Of a stretch of DNA of 64,000 nucleotides, positions 57,284 to 64,000 are shown piece by piece. Every line of letters begins with the position of its first letter. Positions within the stretch are counted from its first letter, which is position 1. A program made the translations under genes and the position numbers. The notes under the pieces are model-generated. The model was not told the DNA's origin. It made no database searches and worked only from the letters and a program-made list of their open reading frames with translations. Origin of the DNA: Streptomyces sp. NBC_00234 (GTDB lineage: Bacteria; Actinomycetota; Actinomycetes; Streptomycetales; Streptomycetaceae); the NCBI RefSeq assembly GCF_036195325.1, contig NZ_CP108101.1, forward strand, positions 4,650,001 through 4,714,000. Reading direction: 5' to 3'.

Positions 57284-58504
57284 ATGGAGACCTTCCCGAA
57301 GATCATCTCGGTGGACGACCACACGGTGGAGCCCGCTCATGTCTGGCGGGACCGGCTCCCGTCCAAGTACGCGGACTCCGGTCCGCGGATCGTCAGGGCG
57401 CCGCTCAAGGAAATGACCTTCCTGGGCGGCAAGTTCGCGCCCGTCATGGGGGAGAAGGGTGACGACGGGCCGGTCGGTGACTGGTGGGTGTACGAGGATC
57501 TGCGCCGCCCGCTCACCCGGCTGGACACCGCCGTCGGCTACGACCGCGACGAGATCAAGCTCGAAGTCATCACGTACGAACAGATGCGGCCCGGCTCCTT
57601 CTCGGTGCCCGAGCGGCTCGCCGACATGGACGTCAACCACGTCCAGTCCGCGCTCTGTTTCCCCACGTTCCCGCGCTTCTGCGGGCAGACCTTCACCGAG
57701 GCGAAGGACCGTGAGCTGGGGCTGCTGGGCGTGCGCGCGTACAACGACTGGATGGTGGAGGAGTGGTGCGGCCCCGATGCCCGGGGCCGGCTCATCCCGC
57801 TCACCCTCGTGCCCCTCTGGGACGCCCGGCTCGCGGCGGAGGAGGTCCGGCGCAACGCCGCGCGGGGTGTGCGCGCGGTCGCGTTCTCCGAGATACCTCC
57901 GCACCTCGGGCTGCCGTCCATCCACACGGACGAGTGGGACCCGTTCCTGCAGGCGTGCGACGAGACGGGCACGGTGATCGCCATGCACATCGGCTCGTCG
58001 TCGCGGATGCCGTCGACCTCGGCCGACGCGCCGCCCGCCGTCGGGTCCACCATCACCTTCGCCAACTGCTGCTTCTCGATGGTCGACTGGCTGATGAGCG
58101 GCAAGTTCGAGCGCTTCCCCAACCTCCGCATCATGTACGCGGAGGGGCAGATCGGCTGGATTCCGTACATCCTCGAACGCGCCGACGTGGTCTGGGAGGA
58201 GAACCGCGCCTGGGGCGGGGTCGCCGACAAGGTGCACCGGCCGCCGTCCGAACTCTTCACGGAGCATGTGTTCGGCTGCTTCTTCGACGACCCCTTCGGG
58301 CTGAAGAACCTCGACGCGATCGGCGTCGGCAACGTCCTGTACGAGACGGACTACCCGCACTCCGACTCCACCTGGCCCCGCTCGCGCGAGGTGGGGGAGT
58401 CGCAGATGGGGCACCTGGACGCGGACGTCGTGGACCGGATCGTGCGCCGCAACGCGATCGACCTGCTGGGGCTGACCGACGAAGGGCTGTGGGCGGGGGC
58501 GTAG
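57284..58504 (+). CDS. amidohydrolase-2 family hydrolase (second copy)
   Basis: 406 residues from ATG 57284; a GTG at 57275 is an alternative, and neither has a well-spaced ribosome site, so the mRNA may be nearly leaderless. A paralog of the 14613 protein with the same landmarks: IISVDDHTVEPAHVW, MDVNHVQSALCFPTFPRFCG, AMHIGSSSRMPSTSADAPPA and YETDYPHSDSTWPRS. The metal-ligand His and Asp residues are retained. Single gene under perfect operator K, divergent from afsR. Confidence 0.92.
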   Translation: METFPKIISVDDHTVEPAHVWRDRLPSKYADSGPRIVRAPLKEMTFLGGKFAPVMGEKGDDGPVGDWWVYEDLRRPLTRLDTAVGYDRDEIKLEVITYEQMRPGSFSVPERLADMDVNHVQSALCFPTFPRFCGQTFTEAKDRELGLLGVRAYNDWMVEEWCGPDARGRLIPLTLVPLWDARLAAEEVRRNAARGVRAVAFSEIPPHLGLPSIHTDEWDPFLQACDETGTVIAMHIGSSSRMPSTSADAPPAVGSTITFANCCFSMVDWLMSGKFERFPNLRIMYAEGQIGWIPYILERADVVWEENRAWGGVADKVHRPPSELFTEHVFGCFFDDPFGLKNLDAIGVGNVLYETDYPHSDSTWPRSREVGESQMGHLDADVVDRIVRRNAIDLLGLTDEGLWAGA

Positions 58505-58522
58505 CGCGGGGGTGGGGAACGG

Positions 58523-58561
58523 GGTGGGGGCGTTCGTGCGGGACGCGCGGACGCCCCCACC
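58523..58561. terminator. bidirectional hairpin terminator
   Basis: Arms GGTGGGGGCGT and ACGCCCCCACC (11 bp) around a 17-base loop, between the convergent amidohydrolase and MerR genes. Confidence 0.7.
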
Positions 58562-58570
58562 GCACCGGAG

Positions 58571-59398
58571 TCAGGCCCTGGCCACCGGCTCCTGGAGCTC
58601 CGTCACCCACGCGTCCCTGTCCTCGGGGCACTCCAGGTTGACCTCCCGGGTGTACCCCAGGGACCGGTATCCGTTGGTGTCCAGCCAGCGGGCGAGTGTC
58701 TGTTCCGTGGTGAGGACCCCGTCCATCGCACCGCGGTGGACGATGGTCGCCGCCTCGAACGCGGGCAGCTCGACCACGGTGACGCCGGTGTCCCCGACGG
58801 GGCCGACCGGCGCGGAGACCGTCACCCCGGCGTGCACGGTGATCGCCCCCTCGCCCGCCGGGGCGTCCTCGTACCGTGCGACGCCCGGTCCCGTGGGGCT
58901 GATTCCGGCCGCCTGCAGCAGCGGGAACAGCCGGTCGTACAGCGGTCCGATCACCGGGGTGATGGCCTGCGGCTGGTAGCTCTCCGCCGTACCGGTCAGC
59001 TCCGCCACCCGTACCGCGGGCACCTGCTTGACGACGACATCGTTCGCGGACATGTGTCCCTCGCTCTCGATCGACCGGAGCCTCGCCTCGACCTGGGCCA
59101 GCCGTGCCGCCGCCGCGGCCACGGCCGCCTCCAGTTCCGCGCGCCGCAGCCGCAGCATCCCCCGCAGCTCCTCCGGGCCGACCTGCTCGTCGAGGATGGC
59201 CCGCACCTGCTGGAGCGTGAAGCCGAGGTCCTTGAGGGCGATGACACGGTTGAGGCGGGCGAGCTGGGCGGCGCCGTAGAAGCGGTAGCCGGTCGTGGGG
59301 TCGGTGCGGTCGGGGCGCAGCAGCCCGATGGCGTCGTAGTGGCGCAGCATCCTGGCCGACACCCGCCCGTACCTGGCGAAGTCTCCGATGGTGAACAT
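58571..59398 (-). CDS. MerR family regulator with GyrI-like effector domain
   Basis: 275 residues. An N-terminal MerR winged helix (MFTIGDFARYGRVSARMLRHYDAIGLL) is followed by a coiled-coil dimer helix (about 75-115) and a C-terminal GyrI/SHS2-like ligand domain (about 120-275, ending WVTELQEPVARA) of the type that binds hydrophobic drugs in BmrR-like proteins. The promoter upstream has the long-spacer MerR layout, so it probably controls its own gene. No separate target gene lies beside it. Confidence 0.92.
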   Translation of the reverse strand: MFTIGDFARYGRVSARMLRHYDAIGLLRPDRTDPTTGYRFYGAAQLARLNRVIALKDLGFTLQQVRAILDEQVGPEELRGMLRLRRAELEAAVAAAAARLAQVEARLRSIESEGHMSANDVVVKQVPAVRVAELTGTAESYQPQAITPVIGPLYDRLFPLLQAAGISPTGPGVARYEDAPAGEGAITVHAGVTVSAPVGPVGDTGVTVVELPAFEAATIVHRGAMDGVLTTEQTLARWLDTNGYRSLGYTREVNLECPEDRDAWVTELQEPVARA

Positions 59399-59408
59399 GA
59401 TGTCTCCC

Positions 59409-59439
59409 AGTGCACGGCCTCACACGGTGTGAAGGTCAA
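59409..59439 (-). promoter_or_regulatory. MerR-type promoter with 19-bp spacer and palindromic operator
   Basis: On the minus strand TTGACC (59439-59434) and TGCACT (59414-59409) are 19 bp apart. The spacer holds the inverted repeat CTTCACAC-CG-TGTGAGG, the classic MerR-family operator that twists an over-long spacer. Confidence 0.65.
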
Positions 59440-59473
59440 GGGAGGCCGTGCGGACGGTCGTCCGGCCGGCTGT

Positions 59474-60373
59474 TCAGCCGCGTCGCTTCGGGTTCAGCAG
59501 CTGCTCCCGCAGGGCTGTGAGCTGGTGCGAGGACTCCACCGCGCGGGTCTCGTCGAGCGTGGCCAGCGCCAGGATCAGCGCATCCGCGACGAGCAGTCCC
59601 GTCAGTGACTCCGCGGTGATCCCGGTCGGGGTGTGCGGCGCGGTCAGGACGGCCTCGACGCGATCGGCGTACGCCTCGCCGAGCTCGTCCGTCACGAGGA
59701 TCACCTTGGCGCCGACGGCCCGCGCGCGTTCCATCATCACGGTGAGTTCCACCAGCCGGCGGCCCGGCTGGAAGATCACCACGGCGTCGCCCTGTCCCAG
59801 GGCCAGCAGCTGGTCGGCGAGGGCGAAGCCCGTCTCGGAGACGAAGCGGGCGCGGCGGCCGATCCGGCCGAGTGCCAGGGACAGGTGGCGGGCGCCGGGT
59901 TCCGAGGCGGCGATGCCGTAGCAGAACACCTCGTGGGCCTCGGCGAGCACGGTCACCGAGCGTCTCAGGGCCTCCGGTCCGGTGAGGCGCCGGCAGTGGT
60001 CGATGCGCTCGCGTGCCTCGTCGAAGACGTCGCCCCAGATGGAGTCGAGGTCGCGGCCGACGTGCGCGATGCGCTGTTTGAGGCGTACCTCGGGCGGGAC
60101 GGCGGAGGTGAAGTCGTTGGCCAGTTCGCGCTTGAGGGCGGGCAGGCCGGCGTATCCGAGGCGCTGGAGGGCGCGTACGACGGTGGCGTTGCTGGTGGAG
60201 CTGGCGGCGCCGAGCTCCTGGGCGCTGGCGAAGAGCAGCTGCTCGACGGGGGCGCTGACCAGGTACTGGGCCACGGCCCGTTCGGATGCGGACAGTTCCT
60301 CCCATTGGTCGCGAATCGCTGCGCGCAGCCGCGTCACTCCGGTCTCGTTCTCTGGAATTTCCATTACAACCAT
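59474..60373 (-). CDS. RpiR family (HTH + SIS) transcriptional regulator
   Basis: 299 residues from the ATG at 60373 (the next Met at 60364 is possible). An N-terminal RpiR helix-turn-helix (ELSASERAVAQYLVSAPVEQ, SSTSNATVVRALQRLGYAG) precedes a C-terminal SIS phosphosugar-binding-like domain (VFCYGIAASEPGARHLSLAL, DAVVIFQPGRRLVELTVMMERA). It is divergent from the C45 hydrolase/ABC operon and probably represses it through the GTTCC-N4-GGAAC palindrome in between. The SIS ligand may not be a sugar here. Confidence 0.92.
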   Translation of the reverse strand: MVVMEIPENETGVTRLRAAIRDQWEELSASERAVAQYLVSAPVEQLLFASAQELGAASSTSNATVVRALQRLGYAGLPALKRELANDFTSAVPPEVRLKQRIAHVGRDLDSIWGDVFDEARERIDHCRRLTGPEALRRSVTVLAEAHEVFCYGIAASEPGARHLSLALGRIGRRARFVSETGFALADQLLALGQGDAVVIFQPGRRLVELTVMMERARAVGAKVILVTDELGEAYADRVEAVLTAPHTPTGITAESLTGLLVADALILALATLDETRAVESSHQLTALREQLLNPKRRG

Positions 60374-60411
60374 TGACTTCCGTGTGACCGGCGTTACTGT
60401 CCTGGGCAGAA

Positions 60412-60427
60412 CGTTCCAAAGGGAACG
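60412..60427. promoter_or_regulatory. candidate RpiR operator
   Basis: CGTTCC-AAAG-GGAACG is a perfect inverted repeat in the 131-bp gap between the divergent RpiR and C45 genes. A second, longer-spaced repeat (ATCCTG at 60429-60434, CAGGAT at 60447-60452) follows it. Confidence 0.5.
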
Positions 60428-60504
60428 CATCCTGAAATCGACGTTACAGGATCGTGGTGATCCTCCGACGCCGCTCGCGGGAGCGTTCCGTCGCGAGGAG
60501 AAGA

Positions 60505-61689
60505 ATGGCACCCCGTCCCACGGAACCCGTCCCCGCCCGGGTCCTCCCGGTCATCGAGATCTCCGGCAGCCCGCTCGAACGCGGGAGCCAGTACGGCGAA
60601 GCCGTGCGCCCCCAACTGCGAGCCGCCCTCGACTACTACGAGGAGGCGTTCGGCCGGTCCGCAGGGCTGACCTGGGACCGGGTCACCGCCCGCGCCGCCC
60701 GCTGGCTGGACCCGGTGCGCGCCTACGCGCCCCACCTCGTCGAGGAGATGCAGGGCATCGCGAACGGTGCCGGGGTCGGCCTGCTCGACGTCCTCGCCCT
60801 GAACGCCCGCGGCGAGGTCATCTACGACAAGTCCTTCGCGCAGATGGAGGTTGACGGCCGGCCGGCCGACGAGGAGCCCGCGGAAGGCTGCACCTCCTTC
60901 GCCGCCTTCGGCGAGGCCAGCGGCGACGGACACGTCTACGCCGGACAGAACTGGGACTGGCGGGCGGGCGTCGCCGACACCGTCGTCATGATCCGGATCG
61001 TCCAGCCCCCCAAGCCGACCCTGATCATGCAGGTCGAGGCCGGACAGATCGGCCGCCAGGGCGCCAACTCCGCCGGGATCGCCTTCAACGCCAACGGCCT
61101 CGGGGGCCGCTTCGACGACGCGATCGGGCTGCCGCAGACCGTCGTGCGCCGCAGCGTCCTGGACCAGAGCACCATCACCGACGCCCTCGACGTGCTCTGC
61201 CGCACCCGGGCCCACATCGCGAGCAACGCGCTGCTCACCTGCCGCGAGGGCTTCGCCATCGACCTGGAGACCACCCCGGCCGGGCACGGCTGGATGTATC
61301 CGACCGACGGCCTGCTGGTGCACGGCAACCACTACCAGGCGGGCATCCCCGGCCCGCTGGCCTCGGCCGGCTACCGGCCGATGTCCTCCGACTCGCTGGT
61401 CCGTGTCCCCCGGGCCGAGCAGGGACTCAGGGCGCTGCGCGACTCCACCGGACCCGAGGAGTCCCGCACGATCATCCGCCGGGCGATGTCGGACCACCTC
61501 GGCCACCCGGAATCCCTGTGCACCCACCCGGATCCGCGCCGGCCCCTCGTCGAGCACTGGGCCACGCTCGTCTCCTCCCTGGCCGACCTGACCACCGGGG
61601 ACTACCACGTGACCGCCGGAACCCCCTGCGACCGCGCGTACCAGCACCTCCCCTGGAACCTCTACGACGGCCCGTACGGCCAGAACTGA
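60505..61689 (+). CDS. peptidase C45-like acyltransferase/hydrolase (acyl-CoA:6-APA acyltransferase family)
   Basis: 394 residues from ATG 60505 (GAGGAG 4 bases upstream). PF03417 family, with the predicted autoprocessing and nucleophile Cys129 in EGCTSFAAFG, followed by YAGQNWDWRAGVADTVV and NSAGIAFNANGLGG. Members are N-terminal nucleophile hydrolases that cleave or transfer acyl groups on amide bonds; fungal ones make penicillin. There is no signal peptide, so it is cytosolic. It heads an operon with a peptide-type ABC importer, suggesting hydrolysis of an imported N-acyl compound. Substrate unknown. Confidence 0.9.
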   Translation: MAPRPTEPVPARVLPVIEISGSPLERGSQYGEAVRPQLRAALDYYEEAFGRSAGLTWDRVTARAARWLDPVRAYAPHLVEEMQGIANGAGVGLLDVLALNARGEVIYDKSFAQMEVDGRPADEEPAEGCTSFAAFGEASGDGHVYAGQNWDWRAGVADTVVMIRIVQPPKPTLIMQVEAGQIGRQGANSAGIAFNANGLGGRFDDAIGLPQTVVRRSVLDQSTITDALDVLCRTRAHIASNALLTCREGFAIDLETTPAGHGWMYPTDGLLVHGNHYQAGIPGPLASAGYRPMSSDSLVRVPRAEQGLRALRDSTGPEESRTIIRRAMSDHLGHPESLCTHPDPRRPLVEHWATLVSSLADLTTGDYHVTAGTPCDRAYQHLPWNLYDGPYGQN

Positions 61690-61702
61690 CGGGAAATCAG
61701 TG

Positions 61703-63358
61703 ATGAACCGCATCTCCGCAGGTAAGACGGCTCTGGCCGCGGGTCTCGTCGTGGCGACGGTCGTCGCGGCCACGGGCTGCAGTGGAGCCACCCAGAACAC
61801 CGGGGGCGGCGCCGGAAAGACCGAAGCCGCCGCCCTCGCCCTCACCCCGACGACCCCGCCGGCCAAGGGCGAACTCGCCAACGCCAACTGGCTGCTGGAG
61901 GACGAGCCGGACTCCCTGGACCTGGACACCCAGGGCTCCAGCGCGGGCCGCGTGGTCCTCACCAACGTCTGCGAGCGGCTCTACCAGCTCCAGCCGGACA
62001 TGTCGACGAAGCCCTTCCTCGCCGAGAAGGCCGAGACACCGGACGACAGGACCCTCGTCCTCACCCTCCGTTCCGGGGTCACCTTCCACGACGGCACCCC
62101 GATGACCGCCGACGACGTGCTGTGGAGCCTGGAGCGGCACGCCGACCCGGACATGGAGCAGGGCGACGAGTTCGGCAACATCGCCGCGATGAAGAAGACC
62201 GGCGACCGGCAGATCACGATCACCTTCAAGGCGCCGGACGCCATGTTCTTCAAGGCGCTCGCCGGTGACGCGGGCATCATCTGGAACAAGGAGCAGGTCG
62301 AGAAGGCGGGCGAGGACTTCGGCACGCCGGGGCAGCCCGACGCCTGCACGGGCCCCTACGAGCTGGGCGACTGGAAGTCCGGTGACTCGATCACCATCCG
62401 GCGCCACGACGCGTACTGGGGCGCGAAGCCGCTGACGAAGCAGGTCACCTTCCGGTGGGCCGCCGACAGCGCACTCGTCAACGCCCTCACGACCGGGGCC
62501 GCCGACGGCGCGTACGCCGAGTCGCCCAACACCGCCGCCGCACTCGACGGCAAGAAGGGCATCGAGCAGCACTACGGGCCCTCCACGGCCTCCCTCGTCC
62601 TGATCCCCACCGAGCGCGGCGGCCTGAAGGACCCGAAGATCCGCCGGGCTCTCTCGCTCGCGCTCGACCGCAAGGGAATCGCGGCCTCCGGTTACGGCTC
62701 CATGGTCCAGCCCTGGGGCACCCCGGTCGGCTCCGGCGCCTGGGGCTACGAGAAGGACGTCTTCGAGGCCGCGCAGAAGGACATCGCCTACGCCCCCGAG
62801 AGCCCCACCGCGGACGACCTCGCGGCGGCCAGGAAACTGGTGAAGGAGGCGGGCCCCGCCCCCACCGACGCGATCGTGATCGGTACGGACGCCAGCCAGG
62901 GCCGCACCGTCGTCGCCAACGCCGTGCGCTCCGCGCTCCAGCGGATCGGCCTCAAGGGGCAGATCAAGACGGTCCCGACCTCGCAGTTCGAGCAGTACTA
63001 CAGCGACCCCGAGAGCCGCGGCGAGATCGACGTGCTGGTCGGCGACTGGTACATCTCCAAGGCCGACCCCATGGGCTTCTACGACAACGCCCTCTCCGAC
63101 TCCTCCAACAACTGGGTCGGTTTCGAGGACGCGGCGTACGACGCCAAGGTCAAGAAGGCACTCGCCACCCTCGACGACGCCGAGCGCGCGAAGCTCACGG
63201 TCGACGTCCAGAAGACCTTCACCGACGCGGCCGTGTGGATCTCGGTCGCCCAGGTGCCGTCCGTCCTCGTCCTGAACGAGAAGCTGACCGGCCCGCCGGC
63301 CTCCATGGCGTACCTCTACTACCCGTGGGCCGCCGGACTCGGCGCGAAGAAGGGCTGA
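61703..63358 (+). CDS. ABC transporter substrate-binding lipoprotein, family 5 (peptide/nickel type)
   Basis: 551 residues from ATG 61703 (a GTG immediately before is possible). A signal peptide with lipobox AATGC (Cys26), then the SBP_bac_5 fold: MTADDVLWSLERHADPDMEQ, TGPYELGDWKSGDSITIRRH and LIPTERGGLKDPKIRRALSL. Such receptors bind oligopeptides, N-acyl peptides or other amphiphiles. It sits between the C45 hydrolase and the permease of the same operon. Confidence 0.94.
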   Translation: MNRISAGKTALAAGLVVATVVAATGCSGATQNTGGGAGKTEAAALALTPTTPPAKGELANANWLLEDEPDSLDLDTQGSSAGRVVLTNVCERLYQLQPDMSTKPFLAEKAETPDDRTLVLTLRSGVTFHDGTPMTADDVLWSLERHADPDMEQGDEFGNIAAMKKTGDRQITITFKAPDAMFFKALAGDAGIIWNKEQVEKAGEDFGTPGQPDACTGPYELGDWKSGDSITIRRHDAYWGAKPLTKQVTFRWAADSALVNALTTGAADGAYAESPNTAAALDGKKGIEQHYGPSTASLVLIPTERGGLKDPKIRRALSLALDRKGIAASGYGSMVQPWGTPVGSGAWGYEKDVFEAAQKDIAYAPESPTADDLAAARKLVKEAGPAPTDAIVIGTDASQGRTVVANAVRSALQRIGLKGQIKTVPTSQFEQYYSDPESRGEIDVLVGDWYISKADPMGFYDNALSDSSNNWVGFEDAAYDAKVKKALATLDDAERAKLTVDVQKTFTDAAVWISVAQVPSVLVLNEKLTGPPASMAYLYYPWAAGLGAKKG

Positions 63359-63364
63359 TCACCG

Positions 63365-64000
63365 ATGCTCGCCCGGATCTCACGGCGGCTGGCCGGACTG
63401 CTGGCCACGCTCCTCGCCGCCTCCTTCGTCATCTTCGCCGCCGTCTACGCGGCACCCGGTGACCCGGCCGTCTTCCTGGCCGGGGGCCGCGACAAACTCA
63501 CCCCGGAAAAGCTGGAACTGGTCCGGGCGCAGTACCACCTCGACGAGCCGCTGGTCGTGCAGTACGGGCGCTGGCTCGGCGACTGCCTGCAGTTCGACCT
63601 CGGCCGGTCCTTCAAGTACAGCGACCAGGTCGCCGATCTGCTGGCCGCCCGCTTCCCGACGACGCTCGCCCTGGTGGCGTACGCGACCGTGCTCTTCGTC
63701 GTCCTGGGCGTCGGCGCCGGCATCCTCGCCGCGGTCCGCCGGGGCACCTGGATCGACTCGACCGTCGTCGGCGGGACCACCCTGGCGGCCTCCGTCCCCT
63801 CGTTCGTCTCGGCCATCGCCCTGGTCGCGCTGTTCGGCGTCCAGCTCGGCTGGTTCCCCGTGACCGGCAGCGGCGAGGGCTTCGCGGGCACCCTGCACCA
63901 TCTGACGCTGCCCGCCCTGTCGCTGGCGCTCGGCGCACTCGCGCTGATCAGCCGGGTGACCCGGCAGTCGATGGCCGACGCGGGCGCAGCCGACCACGTG
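63365..64000 (+). CDS. ABC transporter permease, DppB/OppB type (runs off the window)
   Basis: 212 residues are visible from ATG 63365, 6 bp after the receptor stop. N-terminal membrane helix (GLLATLLAASFVIFAAVYAAPGDPA), the typical DppB extracytoplasmic segment YHLDEPLVVQYGRWLGD with FDLGRSFKYSDQV, then further helices to SLALGALALISRVTRQSM. The C-terminal part, with the remaining helices and coupling loop, is beyond the window. The other permease and ATPases presumably follow. Confidence 0.93.
   Translation, partial: MLARISRRLAGLLATLLAASFVIFAAVYAAPGDPAVFLAGGRDKLTPEKLELVRAQYHLDEPLVVQYGRWLGDCLQFDLGRSFKYSDQVADLLAARFPTTLALVAYATVLFVVLGVGAGILAAVRRGTWIDSTVVGGTTLAASVPSFVSAIALVALFGVQLGWFPVTGSGEGFAGTLHHLTLPALSLALGALALISRVTRQSMADAGAADHV

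Noticed and set aside
57023..58414. A much longer AfsR reading frame extending upstream of 57022
   Set aside because: The extension runs antisense to the amidohydrolase, has no ribosome site, and known AfsR is about 990 residues, matching the start at 57022.
12821..58504. Calling the region a cholesterol catabolism cluster
   Set aside because: Only side-chain-type modules and an HsaB-like reductase are present. KstD, KshAB, HsaA/C/D and Mce genes are absent, and the operator is not the KstR type.
1..64000. Many long antisense open frames rich in Arg, Gly, Pro and His
   Set aside because: High GC content at third positions keeps opposite frames open. Their translations lack family motifs and they overlap genes with clear domains.

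Overview
The window is a GC-rich actinobacterial chromosome segment, almost certainly Streptomyces. The composition, the frequent GTG starts, and three diagnostic genes say so: afsK (45565-47961), afsS (53645-53818) and afsR (54059-57022), which together form the Streptomyces secondary-metabolism control system. No tRNA, rRNA, CRISPR array or insertion sequence was recognised.

Region 1 (1-12.8 kb) is ordinary housekeeping and regulatory DNA: an ABC exporter pair, a Prim-Pol-like protein divergent from an NsdA-type TPR regulator, a Pro/Gln-rich membrane protein, a lipoprotein receptor of the branched-chain amino-acid type, purU, an ECF sigma factor translationally coupled to a zinc anti-sigma factor with a fused MDMPI-like domain, a STAS anti-sigma antagonist and an EF-hand protein.

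Region 2 (12.8-58.5 kb) is the notable part. Acyl-CoA catabolic genes are scattered among unrelated genes: two AMP-forming acyl-CoA ligases, an NDP-forming acyl-CoA synthetase, four acyl-CoA dehydrogenases, two enoyl-CoA hydratases, an SDR, a zinc alcohol dehydrogenase, a cyclase-family hydrolase, two paralogous amidohydrolases, two thiolase-fold (Ltp-like) proteins with two DUF35 zinc-ribbon partners, an HsaB-like flavin reductase, a flavoprotein monooxygenase and a deazaflavin-type oxidoreductase. Almost every one of these transcription units begins at a copy of one palindrome, CTGACG-N3-CGTCAG. I count 11 copies matching 11 or 12 of 12 fixed bases, plus a 10/12 copy over the start codon of the only TetR gene (43557-44204). 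I infer one TetR-controlled regulon for breakdown of a bulky hydrophobic, perhaps cyclic or terpenoid/steroid-like, acid. The ring-opening genes of classical steroid pathways are absent, so the substrate is unknown.

The regulon is interleaved with the afs locus. afsK is separated from the convergent afsR-afsS pair by an antisense membrane-protein gene, a small exported protein and four regulon genes. The tetR-VOC gap just upstream of afsK holds a tight, helically phased cluster of five DnaA-box-like 9-mers and a 28-bp perfect palindrome. Also in region 2 are htpX-pspAB (membrane stress), two NmrA-like proteins flanking an AraC regulator, and an AraC/GlxA regulator divergent from an MFS exporter across a DasR-like site.

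Region 3 (58.5-64 kb) has a MerR regulator with a 19-bp-spacer promoter, an RpiR regulator, and a divergent operon of a C45 acyltransferase-like hydrolase and a dipeptide-type ABC importer that runs off the window.
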